A stretch of DNA of 64,000 nucleotides from Phaeophleospora eucalypticola (taxonomy: Eukaryota > Ascomycota > Dothideomycetes > Mycosphaerellales > Mycosphaerellaceae), in NCBI GenBank assembly GCA_022814565.1, contig JAKLNG010000014.1, positions 903,237 through 967,236 on the forward strand. The letters run 5' to 3'. Below the pieces are notes generated by a model. The model ran no database searches. It was not told the origin of the DNA and saw only the letters and a program-made list of their open reading frames with translations. Numbering within the stretch: the first letter of the stretch is position 1; the number at the start of each line of letters is the position of its first letter. Both the position numbers and the translations under genes were made by a program. Positions 20,869 through 31,677 of this stretch are shown in pieces.

Positions 20869-23179
20869 ATGACACTCTCTCCCCTGTTGCTGCAGCTGTC
20901 TGCGCTCGTGCTGCTCCTCACCGCCGTTTGCACTGTCTATCCGCCGGTATTGAACGTAATCAACATGTCCAAATTCTCCGACTTTGTGCAGGACGTCAAG
21001 AACGCTCCCAGTCAGGCCCGCGAGTACTTCCACCAACACTCGTCAACTGGCGCTCCCTCGACGGTATACCCAGGCAACGCACCCAACCAACAACCACCTC
21101 CTCTCCCTGCACAGCCGCCAATTCCTCAGCGTACTGTCCCCGCACCCGCAATGGCTTCACCTCCCGGCGACTACCCGCGTCCCGACTTTGTGCGGAATGC
21201 ATTGCACTGGGAGAGCCTGAACGGGCCATGGGATTTCCTGTACGACGACGACGATGCCGGAGCGTTGTACTCCTGGCAGACGAGCGGTCTTCCCTCACAC
21301 GCACCTTCTGGTCAGGGCAAGCCCAATGGCAAGCGCACCATCCAGGTCCCCTTTGTTTTCCAGTCGCCCGCCTCAGGCATCAACGAGCAGAGCGTGCACC
21401 AGGTGCTGTGGTATGAGCGCCAGATCGAGGACTTGCGCAACTCCGAAGAGAAGTCCGAGGGATGGCGCCTGTTGCTGCGTTTCGGCGCCGTCGACTACCA
21501 CGCCAAGGTCTGGCTGGACGGCCATTTCGTCGGCGAGCACACGGGCGGCCATGTCCCATTTGATCTCGATCTTACTGATGCTCTTTCAATGAGCGCCAAG
21601 TCTCCCAATCGCTTGACCGTTCGTGTCTTTGATTCGGCCTATGACCTGGCTCAGCCGCGTGGCAAGCAATACTGGGGTCCAGAGTGAGTACCATATTTCT
21701 TATTCTTCTTGGACTTGTCTAACTCCATTCAGGCCCGAAGACATCTTCTACACGCCCTCCTCCGGTATCTGGCAGAACGTCTGGCTTGAGAGTGTCCCGC
21801 CCGCCCGCATTGTCGATGGCAGCTACGGCACTATTCTCTTCTCTAACGACATCCAAAAAGGTGTCTTGGATGCCCGTGTCTGCACTGCCGGTCGTCGAGT
21901 TGGACAGCCGCTTTCTATTGAGGTTCAGTCCAGCATCGGTGGTGTTGTCGTAGGCACCGCTCGCAAGGAACTCGCACGAGATGAAGACTTTGTCCGTCTC
22001 AACGAAGTCAACATGCGTCTTTCCAAGGAGCACGTGGACATGTTGCCTCCAGAGTTCAAGCAGACCGCCCCACTCAACGACGACCGCTGCTGGCGCAACG
22101 GTCTCGCTCTGTGGTCTCCCGAGTGCCCATTCCTCTACGATGTCAACATTCGCCTGATTTCAGCGGAGAATCGCATCGTTGACGAAGTCCGCACCACCAC
22201 CGGTATGCGCTCTCTCAACTGGCACGCCGGCGATGGCACGTTCCGCCTCAACGGTCGTCCATACTTCCAGGCTCTACTGCTTGATCAAGGCTACTGGCCA
22301 GAGACTCTCATGACGCCACCCAACGGAGAAGCTCTGAAGAAGGACATCATCCTGTCCAAAGCCATGGGTATTAACGGCTGCCGCAAGCACCAAAAGGTTG
22401 AAGATCCCATCTTCTTCTACTGGGCTGACCGCCTCGGCTTCCTCGTCTGGGGCGAAATGGCCTCACCCTACCACTTCAGCATGGAAATGACCAAGCGCTT
22501 CGACCAGGAGTGGATGGAGATGGTCAAGCGAGACTGCAACCACCCTTCGATCATTACATGGACTCCGATCAACGAATCCTGGGGCTACGGCAACCTCGGC
22601 GGCGACAAGCGCCAGCGTGACCATGTTCGCTCTCTCTACTACCGCACCAAGACCTACGACCCGACTCGCCCCATCAACGACAATTGCGGCTGGGAGCACG
22701 TCCAAACAGACCTCTCCACATTCCATGACTATGCCGACGCCCCTGGAATGGCGGAGCGCTGCCGTAGTCTCGACAAGATCTTCCACTCCGGCCGTTCCAT
22801 GTGGCTCGGCCCGATCTATGGTCCTAACGGTGTCGAAGACGAAGGCTCCCGCCACACTCGCGGTGCGCCTGTCATGAACACTGAAATGGGTGGCGTGAAC
22901 ATTGCCGTTAAGAATGACGACTCTCGCAAGGGCAACTGGGGCTACACCACGGCCGCAGATTCCCAGGATCTGCTGAAGCGGATTGAGAACCTGCTCATGG
23001 CTACAGTGAAGGAGGGCCACCTCTGCACCTTTGTTTGGACGCAGTTCTGCGACATTGAACAGGAGCAGAATGGCCTTTACACATACAAGAGAGAGGAAAA
23101 GCTGCCGGCACAGCAGATGAAGGCTTTGCTGGACCGAGTGCAGGGAGTGTATTTTGAGAAGCTGGCTTCTAAGCACTGA
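20869..23179 (+). CDS. Glycoside hydrolase family 2 (beta-galactosidase/glucuronidase type)
   Basis: Exons 20869-21683 and 21733-23179, with a 49-base intron (GTGAGT donor), give 753 residues. After a Pro-rich linker come a jelly-roll sugar-binding domain ('LNGPWDFLYDDDD' onward), an immunoglobulin-like domain, and a TIM barrel. The barrel holds 'WTPINESWGY', whose Glu is the expected acid/base, and 'MNTEMGGVN', whose Glu is the expected nucleophile. The first in-frame ATG (20869) adds a hydrophobic stretch of about 25 residues that could anchor or export the protein; a later ATG at 20965 gives 721 residues without it. The choice decides whether the enzyme is cytosolic or secretory. The sugar specificity is not visible. 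Confidence 0.88.
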
Positions 23180-23433
23180 GGACAATCGTCTCTTTGATTG
23201 GGCGCATCCTAGAGCTCAGGATGATGAGGGGAAGAGCTCTTCTCGGAGTGGCTGGTCCACTGCTGCTGATATCAAAGCCTGGTGAACATAGGATATAGAT
23301 AAAAGCGTGTATAGACTTTGTGATGCTCAAATTCTTGGGACGATAGCTGCCGGATATGATTTAGAAAAAGTGTAAAAGTGCTTCGCATTCAATATGATCG
23401 GCCCTGCGGCCTTGCAACTTCTTCTCATTGCCT

Positions 23434-24192
23434 TCATCTCTGCCCGTCTGGAGGAGGTCGGATGATATCTTCCTCTCCCACGCTCCCGCCTCCCTCGTGC
23501 AGCACGATAGCTTCCCTTCTTCTCCTTCTTCTCCTTTCCTCATCTTCATCCCCCCTCTGCAGCACCTCCGCACTCACCCTCCCACCCCTCCCGCTCACCG
23601 GAATCTCCAACTCCTCATCAATCCGACTCACAATCCTATCCACCGCCGCATCCACATATCCAGGCCGCTCATCCCAATTCTCATCAGAATTCAACCTCGG
23701 ATTGTACGGCTCCTCCCACTGCAACAGCACATCCTGCTCCATCTGCTGCCTTCCCTCGTACCCCGGCGTCACTTCCTCGTCCCATTCTTCCAAGTATCGG
23801 ACTGCTTGCTGCGCACGTCGGCGGACTATTGGTTTTGTGGAGTTGAGATCTGCTTCGAGGATTTCGGTTGCGTTGGGGAGGGCCGCGAACCGTCGGATTA
23901 GAATTCCGCGGGCGGCGGTGGAGATTCGAGGGTTGGGAGATGTGCTGAGTGTGCCTAGGGTTGTGAGAGAGATTGCTGGAGAACTTGTTAGTGAGAAGCA
24001 GAAGGTGAAGGAGATGATAGGCCTACTGTCTTCAGGGAATTTGGTTTCCTCTTCGTCGGGGTCTTGTTTGTCGAGTGGGAGCTGGGTTATGTTGACAATG
24101 TCGGAAATGGCATACTTGATCCCTTTCACGGCGATGAAGATTGCGATTCCGACGCCGAGCCAGAGCCAGCGGTCGGATATTGTGTGGGCCAT
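23434..24192 (-). CDS. Small single-pass membrane protein, uncharacterised
   Basis: A 759-base frame is fully open, but it contains a 51-base intron at 23976-24026 with good donor (GTAGGC), CTAAC branch and CAG acceptor that is a multiple of three and stop-free. Spliced exons 24027-24192 and 23434-23975 give 235 residues. Residues 8-28 form one membrane helix. The middle resembles an Armadillo-like helical stretch ('TISLTTLGTLSTS...AARGILIRRF'), and the tail is Glu/Arg-rich. I do not recognise a named family. It shares a 214-base divergent promoter with NOP14. Confidence 0.7.
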   Translation of the reverse strand: MAHTISDRWLWLGVGIAIFIAVKGIKYAISDIVNITQLPLDKQDPDEEETKFPEDSRPIISFTFCFSLTSSPAISLTTLGTLSTSPNPRISTAARGILIRRFAALPNATEILEADLNSTKPIVRRRAQQAVRYLEEWDEEVTPGYEGRQQMEQDVLLQWEEPYNPRLNSDENWDERPGYVDAAVDRIVSRIDEELEIPVSGRGGRVSAEVLQRGDEDEERRRRRRREAIVLHEGGGSVGEEDIIRPPPDGQR

Positions 24193-24406
24193 GTTCGCGA
24201 CATTCTGTGCGTTTGCGTTACATTGTCCTCGTTACTGCAGACGGAGGAAGGTTGTGTGGTGAGTGAGTGAAGTGAAAGCTGGTGAGCCACAGCGGTTAGA
24301 TCCGCCGAATAAGCTTAACGCCACACTTCGGTATCCTCGAAAAAAGTTCAGATGCATCTTCCATTCTCGCCTCATCCTTTCCTTTTCGCACTTCTTTGTC
24401 GTCACC
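24193..24406. promoter_or_regulatory. Divergent promoter region, membrane protein / NOP14
   Basis: Only 214 bases separate the two start codons, so the genes likely share a bidirectional promoter. No specific factor site is claimed. Confidence 0.4.
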
Positions 24407-26998
24407 ATGCCGGCGTCGCAGCTCAAGCGACTGAAAAGCTCGCTTCGAGAGCAGGGCGTTACCGGCCCGCAGAAATCAAAAAAGCAGAAGAAGCAGCAGT
24501 CCTCGCAGAAGACTTCCTCCGATCGCAACCAGCGCCATGCCGCTCTCCAGCAAATCCGCGACTCTTTCAATCCTTTCGAGCTCAAGGCTTCCAACTCTCG
24601 ACCGGAGAAATTCAAGTCGGCGTCCGCGAATGGCGGAAGTGGGAAGTACAAGGAGGTCTTGCACCGACCTGGCGTTACGAAGAGCGCCGGTGAGGAGATG
24701 CGACGGAATACTCTGCTGCCGGAGATGAGGAGAAGGAATAAAGTCGGCGGCGTTGTCGATCGCAGGATTGGCGAGGGAGACGTAGACATGACGCCTGAGG
24801 ATCGCGCTGTACAGCGATTCGCGCGGGAGAAAGAGAGGAAGGCCAAGGGGAGAAGCATGTTCGATTTGGAAGGGAGTGACGATGACGGCGCAGGAGGAGG
24901 TTTTGGACTCACGCACGGCGGGAGACGGCTGGATGACTTGGAGGCGGACGATTTCGGGGATATGTCGGGTGGTGATGAGAGTGAGGATGATGGGGAGCTC
25001 CTGACGCGGAAGAGGAGGCGGTCGGATGCAGAAGAGGAAGATGAGGAGGAAGAAAGTGATAATGATGCGGCAGAAGAGCAGCCGGAGCGGAAGAAGACCA
25101 AGACTGAGGTCATGAAGGAGGTCATTGCCAAGTCAAAGTTGCACAAGTACGAGCGGCAAAAGGCAAAGGAAGACGACGATGACTTGCGCATGGAGCTGGA
25201 TCAGGACTTTGATCAAATTCTGGGTATTTTGCAAGGCGCAAAACGGCCACAAGCACCTCCAAAGCCGGAGCCGAAACCAGCAACGACAAGCTCGGGACCT
25301 GTCATCAACCCCGACCGACAACGGCTGCTGGATGGTATGGATCGCAGCAAAGTGGACAAAGAATACGACGTGCGATTGAAGCAGCTCGCGAATGATGCAC
25401 GTGCGAAGCCTTCGGAACGATCGAAGACGGCTGAGGAGAAAGCGCAAGAAGAAGTCAAGCGACTGCAGGAGCTGGAAGTGAAGAGACAGAAGCGCATGCG
25501 TGGCGAAGACGTTTCTGATGATGAGGCCCCCAAGGATGATGCTGAGCCTGGAGCGGATGAAGACATCGTTGATCAGGCTGCTGAGTTTGGCTTCACCAAC
25601 TCTAATGCGCAGCCGAAGCATAAGAGCGAGCAACTCGTTCTGGACGATGAAGACGAATTCGCACTGGACGATAATCTTGTGGCGAGCGAGGATGAGATTG
25701 AGGATGTGGAGCTTAGTGATGATGAGCAGAGCGATGAGGAGGAAAAGGACAGTGATGCAGGTGCAAGAGTACCACTGCAGAACGAGGAAGATGAGTTTGT
25801 GAAGGACATTCTCGGCGAAGATGTTGCAGCTGCCTCCACGGGCGCCAACAACACCAGCTTGGGTGAACGGGGTGCTGCATCAAAAGTTGCGTTCACTTAT
25901 CCGTGTCCGCGGTCTCATGAAGAGCTGCTGGATATCGTGAAGGGAATGCCCGTCGAACAGCTAACAACTGTTATCCAGCGCATCCGAGCGTTATACCATC
26001 CCTCGCTCTCAGCCTCCAACAAGGAATCTATGGCCGACTTCTCCTGTGCGCTGGTCGACCACCTGGCGTACATGGGCATTGAAAAGCAATCCATGGCAGT
26101 GGCCGAGCAGCTCATCCGACACTTGCACTCTCTTTCAAGGACTTACCCAACTCAGATTGGCGAGCAATTCCGCAAACTTCTAGGCGACTTCCACGAACGC
26201 GGTCAGCCTACGGCCGGAGACTTGCTCATTCTCACCGCCATAGGCTCCGTCTACCCCACGAGTGATCATTGGCATCAGGTCGTCACCCCGGCTACGACCG
26301 TCATGGCTCGCTGGCTCGGTCTCAACGCGCCTACTCCAGGAAAGCAACCGGATCAACGAGCCTTAACGACTGGCGCCTTCATTGTCGGCCTTAGCATCAA
26401 GTATCAGGCTCTGAGCAAGCGATACATTCCCGAAGCTGTCCGATTCACCTACCGCGCTCTCTCCGGCAAAGGCCTACAGAAGTCAACCTTGGCTCCCCAC
26501 CTCGCCAACCTCTCCGCCATGGCCGAGCTCTGGAAAGACAAATTAGCCTTCACTGAGATCTTCGCCCCAGCACTCCCTATTCTCAAGTCCCTCTCCGCTA
26601 AGAAGGAACTCCAAACCCTCAACATCCTCCTCCAACAATCCCGCCTCCGCCGTCGTCCCCTCGAACTCCACCACCACCGCAAACTCGCCATCCGCACCAG
26701 CGTTCCCAAATTCGAAGAGAACTTCAACCCCGACAAGCACTACGATCCCGACAAGGAGCGCAGCGATGCGAAGAAGATCCAGAAGGAGTTCAAGCGTGAG
26801 CGGAAAGGTGCTTTGCGTGAACTTCGCAAGGATGCGAACTTCATTGCCCGGGAGCAGTTGCGGGATAAGAGGGAGAGGGATGCGGAGCATGAGAGGAAGG
26901 AGAGGAGGCTTATTGCGGAGATTAATGCGGAAGAGGGCAGGGAGGCGAATGAGTATCAGAGGGAGGTTGCGAAGAGGCAGAGGATGAAGAAGAGGTAG
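24407..26998 (+). CDS. NOP14: Nucleolar complex protein 14 (small-subunit processome)
   Basis: Nop14 joins the 90S pre-ribosome and is needed for 18S rRNA maturation. The 863-residue single-exon product begins at ATG 24407; upstream codons in frame are open but lack an ATG near the family start. Diagnostic segments: 'MPASQLKRLKSSLRE', 'RDSFNPFELK', 'RPGVTKS', 'LLPEMRRRNKVGGVVDRRIGEGD' and 'MTPEDRAVQRFAREKE', all in the conserved N-terminus. Long acidic Asp/Glu tracts follow (about 145-220 and 380-470), then the helical C-terminal half and a basic tail ('KKIQKEFKRERKGALRELRKDANFIAREQL') ending in Lys/Arg. Length fits the family. Confidence 0.95.
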   Translation: MPASQLKRLKSSLREQGVTGPQKSKKQKKQQSSQKTSSDRNQRHAALQQIRDSFNPFELKASNSRPEKFKSASANGGSGKYKEVLHRPGVTKSAGEEMRRNTLLPEMRRRNKVGGVVDRRIGEGDVDMTPEDRAVQRFAREKERKAKGRSMFDLEGSDDDGAGGGFGLTHGGRRLDDLEADDFGDMSGGDESEDDGELLTRKRRRSDAEEEDEEEESDNDAAEEQPERKKTKTEVMKEVIAKSKLHKYERQKAKEDDDDLRMELDQDFDQILGILQGAKRPQAPPKPEPKPATTSSGPVINPDRQRLLDGMDRSKVDKEYDVRLKQLANDARAKPSERSKTAEEKAQEEVKRLQELEVKRQKRMRGEDVSDDEAPKDDAEPGADEDIVDQAAEFGFTNSNAQPKHKSEQLVLDDEDEFALDDNLVASEDEIEDVELSDDEQSDEEEKDSDAGARVPLQNEEDEFVKDILGEDVAAASTGANNTSLGERGAASKVAFTYPCPRSHEELLDIVKGMPVEQLTTVIQRIRALYHPSLSASNKESMADFSCALVDHLAYMGIEKQSMAVAEQLIRHLHSLSRTYPTQIGEQFRKLLGDFHERGQPTAGDLLILTAIGSVYPTSDHWHQVVTPATTVMARWLGLNAPTPGKQPDQRALTTGAFIVGLSIKYQALSKRYIPEAVRFTYRALSGKGLQKSTLAPHLANLSAMAELWKDKLAFTEIFAPALPILKSLSAKKELQTLNILLQQSRLRRRPLELHHHRKLAIRTSVPKFEENFNPDKHYDPDKERSDAKKIQKEFKRERKGALRELRKDANFIAREQLRDKRERDAEHERKERRLIAEINAEEGREANEYQREVAKRQRMKKR

Positions 26999-27621
26999 AC
27001 GGTACGAGTACGTGCGACGATGGTTGGCGTCGGAGAACTACTTCTTGCAAATCTGGAATGGAATTTCGATGTCGCCTTTCAGCTGTCTCGGTCTCGATTC
27101 GCTGGCCCCAGCTGTTCGAATATCAAGGGCGGCCTCTTGCTGTCTGCCCAGGCTGCTGCCTAAGCCGAGTGTCACAAGTCTCCTGCAAAGCTGCAGCGTC
27201 TCTGCATTGTCGAGGACAACACTTCACGTCTGCACTGACCAACACTGAGCTGGCCATGTCTCATTGCCCGCCTCATCAATCACAACTGGCTACTATCTGG
27301 CACTCTAGATTGAAGGCAACGAGAGATGCCTGGCCATGAAACGGCTTGCACCAAGCGAGCTGTGCCACATCGACCCATCATCTAGCCAAGCCAGGCATGA
27401 TCGAGGGTATAAGTGCTTCTCTTCGCTCCAAGGACTTCTGTGGAATGCAAAGCCGCCACTTTCTTCGACTTACGAAAAGTGGAAATCTCTGGGGTTTCTT
27501 GCACTCTTAGAAACAACGCTCGTCCCCTCCGCTTAGCAAGCCGAAATGATAAGCTCAGGTATTGCACGCCCGATGGCTCTACTCAATTTCATTATCATTG
27601 ACTGACCGTGCGACTGTGCAG
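26999..27621. repeat. Left arm of a diverged duplication
   Basis: About 27160-27245 is similar to about 28480-28600 in the same orientation. Shared words include 'caag.ctcctgcaa.g', 'ggctctgcatt.gcgagga-ca' versus 'cgtctctgcattgtcgaggaca', and 'ctgcactgaccaac' versus 'ctacgctgaccacc'. Each copy lies upstream of a retropepsin-like segment, so the whole unit seems duplicated. No independent gene is supported here. Confidence 0.45.
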
Positions 27622-28019
27622 ACGACTACCACCCATACTCGCGGCAAATCTTCTTCCAGGCTCAAGACTGCACTTTATCCGAAGAAATCGCACTTCTCGC
27701 AACCGGAACAAGTGTCGACATGGTTTCACCTCATGCTGTCGAGAAACTAGGGCTGGCGCCAGAACCCCTGGATCTCCCCCTGCCCATCTCATCGAGGATT
27801 GCAGACGCAAAGTATGTAGCCACAAGCGTTGTGCGCTTTAAGTTTTCGCTCGAGCAGGATGGCGAGACACACGAGCGTAAATTCTACCTGCTGCCCTACC
27901 TTGACGATTCCCGCCAGCACGTCGTGCTCGGAGTCTATACGATGAATGAACTCGGCATGATCCCTTCTTGGCCTGGGCCTTTAAAAAGGCCCGAGATAGA
28001 GGAGTCGAGCATCGGATGA
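27622..28019 (+). pseudogene. Degenerate retropepsin-like copy lacking the catalytic Asp
   Basis: The frame after a splice-like acceptor (27620-27621, preceded by TTGACTGAC) aligns with the intact protein at 28948-30532: 'IFF', then 'EEIALLATGTSVDMVSPHAVEKLGLAPEPL' against 'DAVALFDSGSTCDVVGPSTVQKLGLRPTPL', then the 'HERKFYLLP' and 'VVLGVYTMNELG' blocks. The active-site Asp-Ser-Gly of the intact copy is Ala-Thr-Gly here, and the copy stops after the 'LG' strand, missing the charged C-terminal tail. The roughly 300-residue N-terminal region is also absent. It is best read as a relic or inactive duplicate. Confidence 0.6.
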
Positions 28020-28947
28020 TATTGAGGTATTCTTCCGAAGGACCTACTCGAAGTACTTTGGGCTAGCTTCCTCCCTATATAAGTACTTGGCTTAAGTCCG
28101 AATGCCGCACATCAACCCGCCCAGTGCGTAGAGGCGAAAGTGCATTGTTGCAGTACCGGTATATGCTGGAGGCAAGGGGGCTCTAGTGCAAGATAGACAA
28201 CAGAATCAAACCTTGGAGCAGAAAATCAGCAGCGGCATGCTTTGAGATTCTTAAACTATCTGAGCGGGAGCTATCGACGCTGATACTACCAATCAATGAT
28301 GACCTGGCGTCGCCAAAGCTGGAGAATTGTGATCACAAGTATATCTTGTTCTCGAGTTCTGCCTCACACTTCAGGTGCTGCAAGGTGCTGCAAACATCTC
28401 CTCCAAAGAAAAAGGGTCCAACATCAAAACGCCCCCAAAAGATCTTTAGAAACCGCTGTAGCCGAAGTACATTGACGGCTACTTGCTGCCCAAGCTGAGT
28501 TGTCCAGATATCACGTGGATATGCAAGCCTCCTGCAATGTTGCGGCGGCTCTGCATTCGCGAGGACAGCAAGCCCACCTCTACGCTGACCACCTTCATCT
28601 GACCCCATCAACACCATTGGATGTCTTATTACGATCGGATGTCAAGCCAACCAAGATGATTCTTGAGTCGGGCTGCTTGCATGAAGGCAACTGCGACTGC
28701 CACGTCGAGTTGTGCTCCATCCGAACCGAGCCTGATCGATGAAGTATTTCATCAGCTTTTACCTACTGGAATTCAATCGTTGTTTCCTCGAGAAACAGCA
28801 GTCGGCTCGAAAACATGGTGCAACATCATCTTACAAAGCCCGTTAGTCGCACGGTTGCTCCCCGCGGACAGCAGCGCAGACAGAGGTAGTTCTCCAATAC
28901 CGTCTTGGTCATTGCTCACTCATTGAGTCGATTTCAGCAGTGTCCAG
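28020..28947. repeat. Spacer and right duplication arm upstream of the retropepsin-like gene
   Basis: Contains the second copy of the repeated upstream segment (about 28480-28600). Around 28255-28290, 'gagcgggagctatcgacgctg' resembles 'gatcgggagctactcacgctg' at about 30658-30678, inside an intron of the DUF6594 gene. That match is short and may be chance or a trace of a longer duplicated unit. No gene is supported. Confidence 0.4.
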
Positions 28948-30532
28948 ATGCCGCAGTCGCTTCCTAGCGGCCAACAAACGTTTGCGAGGGGACAGAGCAG
29001 CCGTGATCAGTATATCATTGCAGGTCAAAGCCACAACAACAGTGATGATAGTGAGGAGGATGATGATGAGGAGGAGGAGGAGGAGGAAGAAAGTACTAGC
29101 GAGGAGGACAGCGACAATGGAGATGGTGATTCCCGGAGTCGACGAGTGACTACCGCTCCCACTACGAATGATAGGTATTTCGCCGCACCTCCCAGGTCCT
29201 ACACTTTTCCTGCGGCAAACAACACCCAGACCGCTATACAGACTCAGCCACGACAGATTACCACTGCCCTGGTGAGCGGAAGAAATACTGCCCAGAATAC
29301 ATACCAGCAGATGCAGAAACCTAGTGCCTCGTCGAGTAAAGCCCCGGAGTCCGCATATGGGTCCAAGTCCGAGACCGCTCTCAGCACTGGCCTGGTTGTC
29401 GAAATCAACACGACATACGGAGCCATCTCGGGATCTACATACCGATTCGTGCTTGTTGGAACTTGGAATCTGTATCTCGTCGCCTTGCCGCTAACAAATG
29501 GCCGGGCTCAGCCTGCTCGGGGCGTGGATGGATTGTACACCCGGCCTGCAATTGCATACGCTTCTGCTGATGGCAAACCACGCAACACTCGGGATACTGA
29601 CAATCTTCTCGTCATTCTGCTTGATTCGAGGGCCGCTAGAGAGCCACAGAGTCTCACGATCAACTTTGGTGAGCCGCACTACATCGATCCAGCAACCCAG
29701 CGTCGGCGCCTGGGTGTTGTACCAGATGTGTCGAACCTCACGACAACATTCCATGCTTCTCAGAGGTTTCGTTTCAATTTGGAGTCTCGCCAACAAGTCT
29801 TGGCTCAGACAGGCCAAGTTGCTATCGCCCCGTCGAATCGCCCAAGTATGCAGCCTGAAGAAACTTCAACTTGGGCCGATGAATCTGACTGAGTCATTAG
29901 GAGCTGAGCATCCAAGCTTGAAACCAATATTTTTTCATGTTGGTTCTCGGAAGGCTGCGTTCCCGGACGCAGTTGCTCTCTTCGACAGCGGATCGACTTG
30001 TGATGTTGTTGGTCCTTCAACGGTGCAGAAACTTGGTCTGCGACCTACTCCTCTGCGGAAGTCAAGGACTGTCGAGTTCGCCAACGGGACTCGAACTCTT
30101 GTGTCCAGCTTAGTGGAGATGAACTTCTCTCTGGAGCCGGATGGCAAAATACACAAGCGAGACTTTTACCTGCTGCCTTCCGTCGATAGTCTTGGCTGGC
30201 AGGCGATCCTGGGAGCGCACACTCTCTCCGACCTGGGAAAGTTGGGCTTTGGCGTTGTCCGACCAGACACAGAGAGGCTGATCGTCAACGTCCAATATTG
30301 GTTGAAGCAAGACACCCCAGGTACGTCTGACATCGGCTTTTGGGTCTTTCGACCCACTGCTTACCATCACACAGAGGAGAAGATCGATACCGAGCGACGC
30401 GAGCGTGAAGCAAGAGCGGAGGACGCAAAGCGTGAACAGGAGAGGGACGCTCGAGAGCGGGAAAGACTTCGTAAGACGAGAGACAGTAACGGAAAGAGAC
30501 GGGATGATTCTTCTGCGAACAATAGCCCTTAG
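28948..30532 (+). CDS. Retropepsin-like aspartyl protease domain protein
   Basis: Exons 28948-29845 and 29901-30532 with a 55-base intron (GTATGC donor, CTGAC branch, TTAG acceptor) give 509 residues. Residues about 32-60 are an acidic Asp/Glu/Ser run; the following 230 residues are Ser/Thr/Gln-rich and then more ordered. From about residue 300 a retropepsin fold appears: 'VALFDSGSTCDVV' with catalytic Asp-Ser-Gly, the 'HKRDFYLLP' strand, and 'AILGAHTLSDLG' as the hydrophobic-Gly psi-loop. The tail is a Glu/Arg-rich coiled coil. No reverse transcriptase, RNase H or integrase is nearby, so this looks like a host gene with a domesticated-type protease domain, not a retroelement. It converges with the DUF6594 gene, leaving 37 bases between stops. 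Confidence 0.7.
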
Positions 30533-30569
30533 TAGAAGAGGCAGTCTGTATTCAGCAGTATTCTCCTAG

Positions 30570-31677
30570 CTAACGATTGGTGCTGGTGCTACCAATAAAG
30601 ACTACTTGAACGGCAGCGAATCTATCGTTTCATCAGCATTGAAACTATTTCCAGACTTGATCGGGAGCTACTCACGCTGCTGTCGCCGCGAATATCTCAG
30701 CAGGTCTCGCAATGGTCGCTACAGCGACTGACGCGGAGAAAAGGAGCGACATAGCCATCGCAACGAATATTCGGGCCAGCGTACTTGGAACAAAATATAG
30801 GATGAGGATGGCCAATGAAGGGATGAGTGCTGAAGTCATTACCGCGGTAGTTTGTGCGGTTCTGAGAAACAGTGCGTCCGGCGTGATGGCACGGCCTATT
30901 TCCTCGCTTCCCGGAATTGCGGACTGGAGGTCTTATCAGCGACTGTCTTGCAATTGCGGTGGTGAAGGGCTTTGACCTTTTTATAAATACCAATACGAGC
31001 AGCCCACGGCACGATCTCTTCGGCTAGCCATGCGATGAAGTTATCGAACTTTCTTTCAGAAACTGTCACGATGTCTGGCGCTTCTTGTTCCAAGAAAGGT
31101 CGATGCTCACGGCCTTGCAGGAAAAAATCCCCGCCGTCTTTCTTCGCAAGCCATTGACGAAGAAATCTGGAATCGTGTTTCCGTGGTGCTGGCAGGTCCC
31201 ATATTCTGGCTTGTTGGAGAAGTGCTTCATCTGTTCAGGCCTTGTCAGCTGCAGATATCAAAGAAAAGGCGTTGTGGTGGTTCAGTTACTGTATTCTTTG
31301 AGCTTCTCGCGGATCCGGAGAATCAATTTCCATTGCTCGCTCGGACGACCCTCCTCAGCAGCATCGATCATCCCTTCGATATTTCGACTGTAATTTAGGC
31401 CTTCCTCATCGTCGAAATCTGCGATGACATGCAGTCTTGCTTCAAGATCGAGCAACTCGGCCTGCTGGATCAGCAAGCTGTGAGCGTTCAGCTCTGCAAA
31501 TCGTTTGAACTGAGCATAGCCTCTCTCCGGCGCCATCAACTCTGCTAACGCATAGTATCCGGTTTTCCTCGGCTTTACACTTGATCTTAAGCTTGGTGCA
31601 TGTTGTGACGGTGGTAAACTTGACTGTGTGGCTGTAGCCGCCGAAGCGTTGGTTTGTTGAGCGTTCACCGTCGCCAT
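30570..31677 (-). CDS. DUF6594 membrane protein
   Basis: Four exons, 31290-31677, 30991-31230, 30676-30931 and 30570-30621, give 311 residues. The second intron boundary (30932-30990) is the least certain: donor GTATTT with an AAG acceptor, or a GTCAAA/CCAG alternative. The pattern is that of DUF6594: 'GYYALAELMAPERGYAQFKRF', 'LLIQQAELLDLEARL', 'LILRIREKLKEYNEALLQQARIWDLPAPRKHDSRFLRQWL', then three C-terminal membrane helices with the characteristic 'PAEIFAATAAFAAVQVVFIGS' ending. The family is common in ascomycetes and of unknown function; it is thought to be membrane-bound by its helices. Confidence 0.85.

Noticed and set aside
28948..30532. Overlapping ORFs resembling gag-pol frameshifting of a retroelement
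   Set aside because: A 55-base intron with good signals joins the two frames, and no reverse transcriptase, RNase H or integrase is present nearby.
28255..30680. Relic of a second DUF6594 gene at about 28.2 kb
   Set aside because: Only about 20 bases match an intron region of the DUF6594 gene; too little to claim.
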